Source of the DNA: an uncultured Blautia sp.
GTDB lineage: Bacteria > Bacillota > Clostridia > Lachnospirales > Lachnospiraceae
Length of the DNA: 6,499 bases
NCBI GenBank assembly: GCA_937900135.1
Contig: CALCDJ010000079.1
Coordinates: forward strand, 1 to 6,499
Direction: 5' to 3'
The notes beneath the pieces were generated by a model. That model was not told where the DNA came from, made no database searches, and saw only the letters and a list, made by a program, of their open reading frames with translations. The translations under genes and the position numbers were made by a program. Positions 5,623 to 6,499 of this stretch are shown in pieces. How positions within the stretch are numbered: the first letter of the stretch is position 1; the number at the start of each line of letters is the position of its first letter.

Positions 5623-5630
5623 CCTCCTTA
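5623..5630 (-). promoter_or_regulatory. PcfB ribosome binding site overlapping the relaxase stop codon
   Basis: The minus strand reads TAAGGAGG, where TAA (5630-5628) ends the relaxase and GGAGG (5627-5623) serves PcfB nine bases downstream. A ribosome terminating on the relaxase message would sit on this site, so coupled translation of the two partner proteins is likely. Confidence 0.75.
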
Positions 5631-6499
5631 CCGATTCCGTTCTGCTTCTTTTTGTTGTTTCCCGGATTTCTCCTGTATCTGCTCCTGTTCCTTTGCCTGC
5701 CTTAACCGTTCTTCCATCTCCAAGGACTGAATTTCAATCTGCTGGCTCAAACGGATCTCCTTCCGAAGTTCTTTTAATTCCCCATTGATCTCCTGAATGC
5801 GCATACCGTTTGGTTCTTTCCGGTATAATTCCCTGCGTTCCTTCATCAGCCAAAGTACCTGTTCTTCCAAAGGCTTCCTGTAAGCTGCAAGCTCTTCCCT
5901 GGTAGTGATCCCTTCCTTTTGAAGAAATTCCATTTGGCAGATCCTTTGGTCCAGCCTTCGGATATCGGAACGTACTGCATAGGGGATTCGCTTCGGTCTC
6001 TTTGGAAATATCCCCATCTGATATAGATAGGAATAATACAATTTCTGCAAGCCTATAAGTTTCCTCTTTGGGAACTGCATCTGCGTTTTTCCATACACCT
6101 GTCGGATCTTTGGACGCAGGATCTTCTCCCGGATTTCTGCCTCCCCATATCCTTTTCCCAAAGAACGCAGACGGACGTACCGTTCCATCCCCGGTGTTTT
6201 TAATGCTGGGTACTTCCGGTTTAGTTTCCACGTATAGCCCCGTTTTTCCATTTCTTTTACAAACTGATTCCAGGAAAAACTCATTTCAATGGCTTCCCGG
6301 ATATCCATGCGAATCGCTGTCCTCCAGGTAGGTTTCCCTTCCGCTTCTGCTTTCCACTGGGCATAGTGCATGGCTTTTCCCTGGTTCGTCTCGATCACAG
6401 AAAGACCGTATTTCCTACATAAGTCATCCGAAATCTGGCGCACCTCGGTAAAATAACTTTTGGCATTGCTGTGGTATTTCTTCCCATCCACCATGCTCA
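5628..6499 (-). CDS. MOBP-type relaxase, C-terminal part (5' end outside window)
   Basis: This is the C-terminal 290 residues or so of a relaxase/mobilisation nuclease of the MOBP type carried by Tn1549-like ICEs. Such enzymes nick oriT, stay bound to the 5' end and pilot the strand to the coupling protein. The frame is open to position 6499, so the ATG at 6494 is internal. The visible part begins SMVDGKKYHSNAKSY, which normally follows the histidine-triad motif of the nuclease domain; the catalytic Tyr and most of the His motif lie outside. The next region (about 17-110 from the ATG) with DDLCRKYGLSVIE and WRTAIRMDIREAI matches the rest of the family. Residues from about 180 form a highly charged, probably coiled-coil tail rich in Glu, Lys, Arg and Gln, ending KQQKEAERNR. 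The stop TAA overlaps the PcfB ribosome binding site. Confidence 0.9.
   Translation of the reverse strand, partial: SMVDGKKYHSNAKSYFTEVRQISDDLCRKYGLSVIETNQGKAMHYAQWKAEAEGKPTWRTAIRMDIREAIEMSFSWNQFVKEMEKRGYTWKLNRKYPALKTPGMERYVRLRSLGKGYGEAEIREKILRPKIRQVYGKTQMQFPKRKLIGLQKLYYSYLYQMGIFPKRPKRIPYAVRSDIRRLDQRICQMEFLQKEGITTREELAAYRKPLEEQVLWLMKERRELYRKEPNGMRIQEINGELKELRKEIRLSQQIEIQSLEMEERLRQAKEQEQIQEKSGKQQKEAERNR

Noticed and set aside
5734..6231. Minus-strand open frame of 165 codons within the relaxase
   Set aside because: It is a different frame of the same DNA as the relaxase, with no recognisable domain and no good ribosome site; the relaxase frame is clearly the real one.
6492..6494. ATG at 6494 as the relaxase start
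   Set aside because: The frame continues upstream to the window edge, there is no ribosome site in the few bases visible, and the residues around it belong inside the relaxase nuclease domain.

Overview
The window looks like part of the conjugation module of an integrative and conjugative element (ICE) of the Tn1549/CTn type from a Gram-positive gut anaerobe. Lachnospiraceae or another Clostridia lineage is the best guess. The evidence is gene content and order, strong GGAGG ribosome binding sites, moderate GC content and close gene packing. I saw no chromosomal housekeeping gene, integrase, oriT, cargo gene, rRNA, tRNA or CRISPR array. Family names come from recognising the proteins by eye, not from a database search.

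Every convincing gene is on the minus strand, so transcription runs from high to low coordinates. In that order the genes are: the C-terminal two-thirds or so of a MOBP-type relaxase (cut by the window end at 6499); a PcfB/DUF3801 protein; an ArdC/LtrC-like protein with a degenerate peptidase site; an unidentified 103-residue protein; a small DUF4314 protein; a VirD4/TcpA-type coupling ATPase; a Maff2-like small membrane protein with pilin-like layout; a VirB6/TrbL-like polytopic membrane protein (CD1112 type); and the first 29 codons of a PrgI-family protein, cut by the window start. A VirB4-type ATPase would be expected next, outside the window.

The high-coordinate half (about 3160-6499) encodes DNA processing and accessory proteins: the relaxase nicks and pilots DNA, PcfB is a relaxosome or coupling-protein adaptor, and ArdC-like proteins bind ssDNA or counter restriction. 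The low-coordinate half (1-3142) encodes the secretion channel: coupling protein, probable pilin, inner-membrane VirB6 and PrgI. Spacers are short (6-81 bases), no internal promoter or intrinsic terminator is evident, and the whole window probably lies inside one long transfer operon.

The system is a known type. The points worth a second look are a 10-bp hairpin between the pilin-like and VirB6 genes, three consecutive secretion genes with non-ATG starts, an awkward translation start for the coupling protein, the degenerate ArdC-like protein and the unidentified 103-residue gene.
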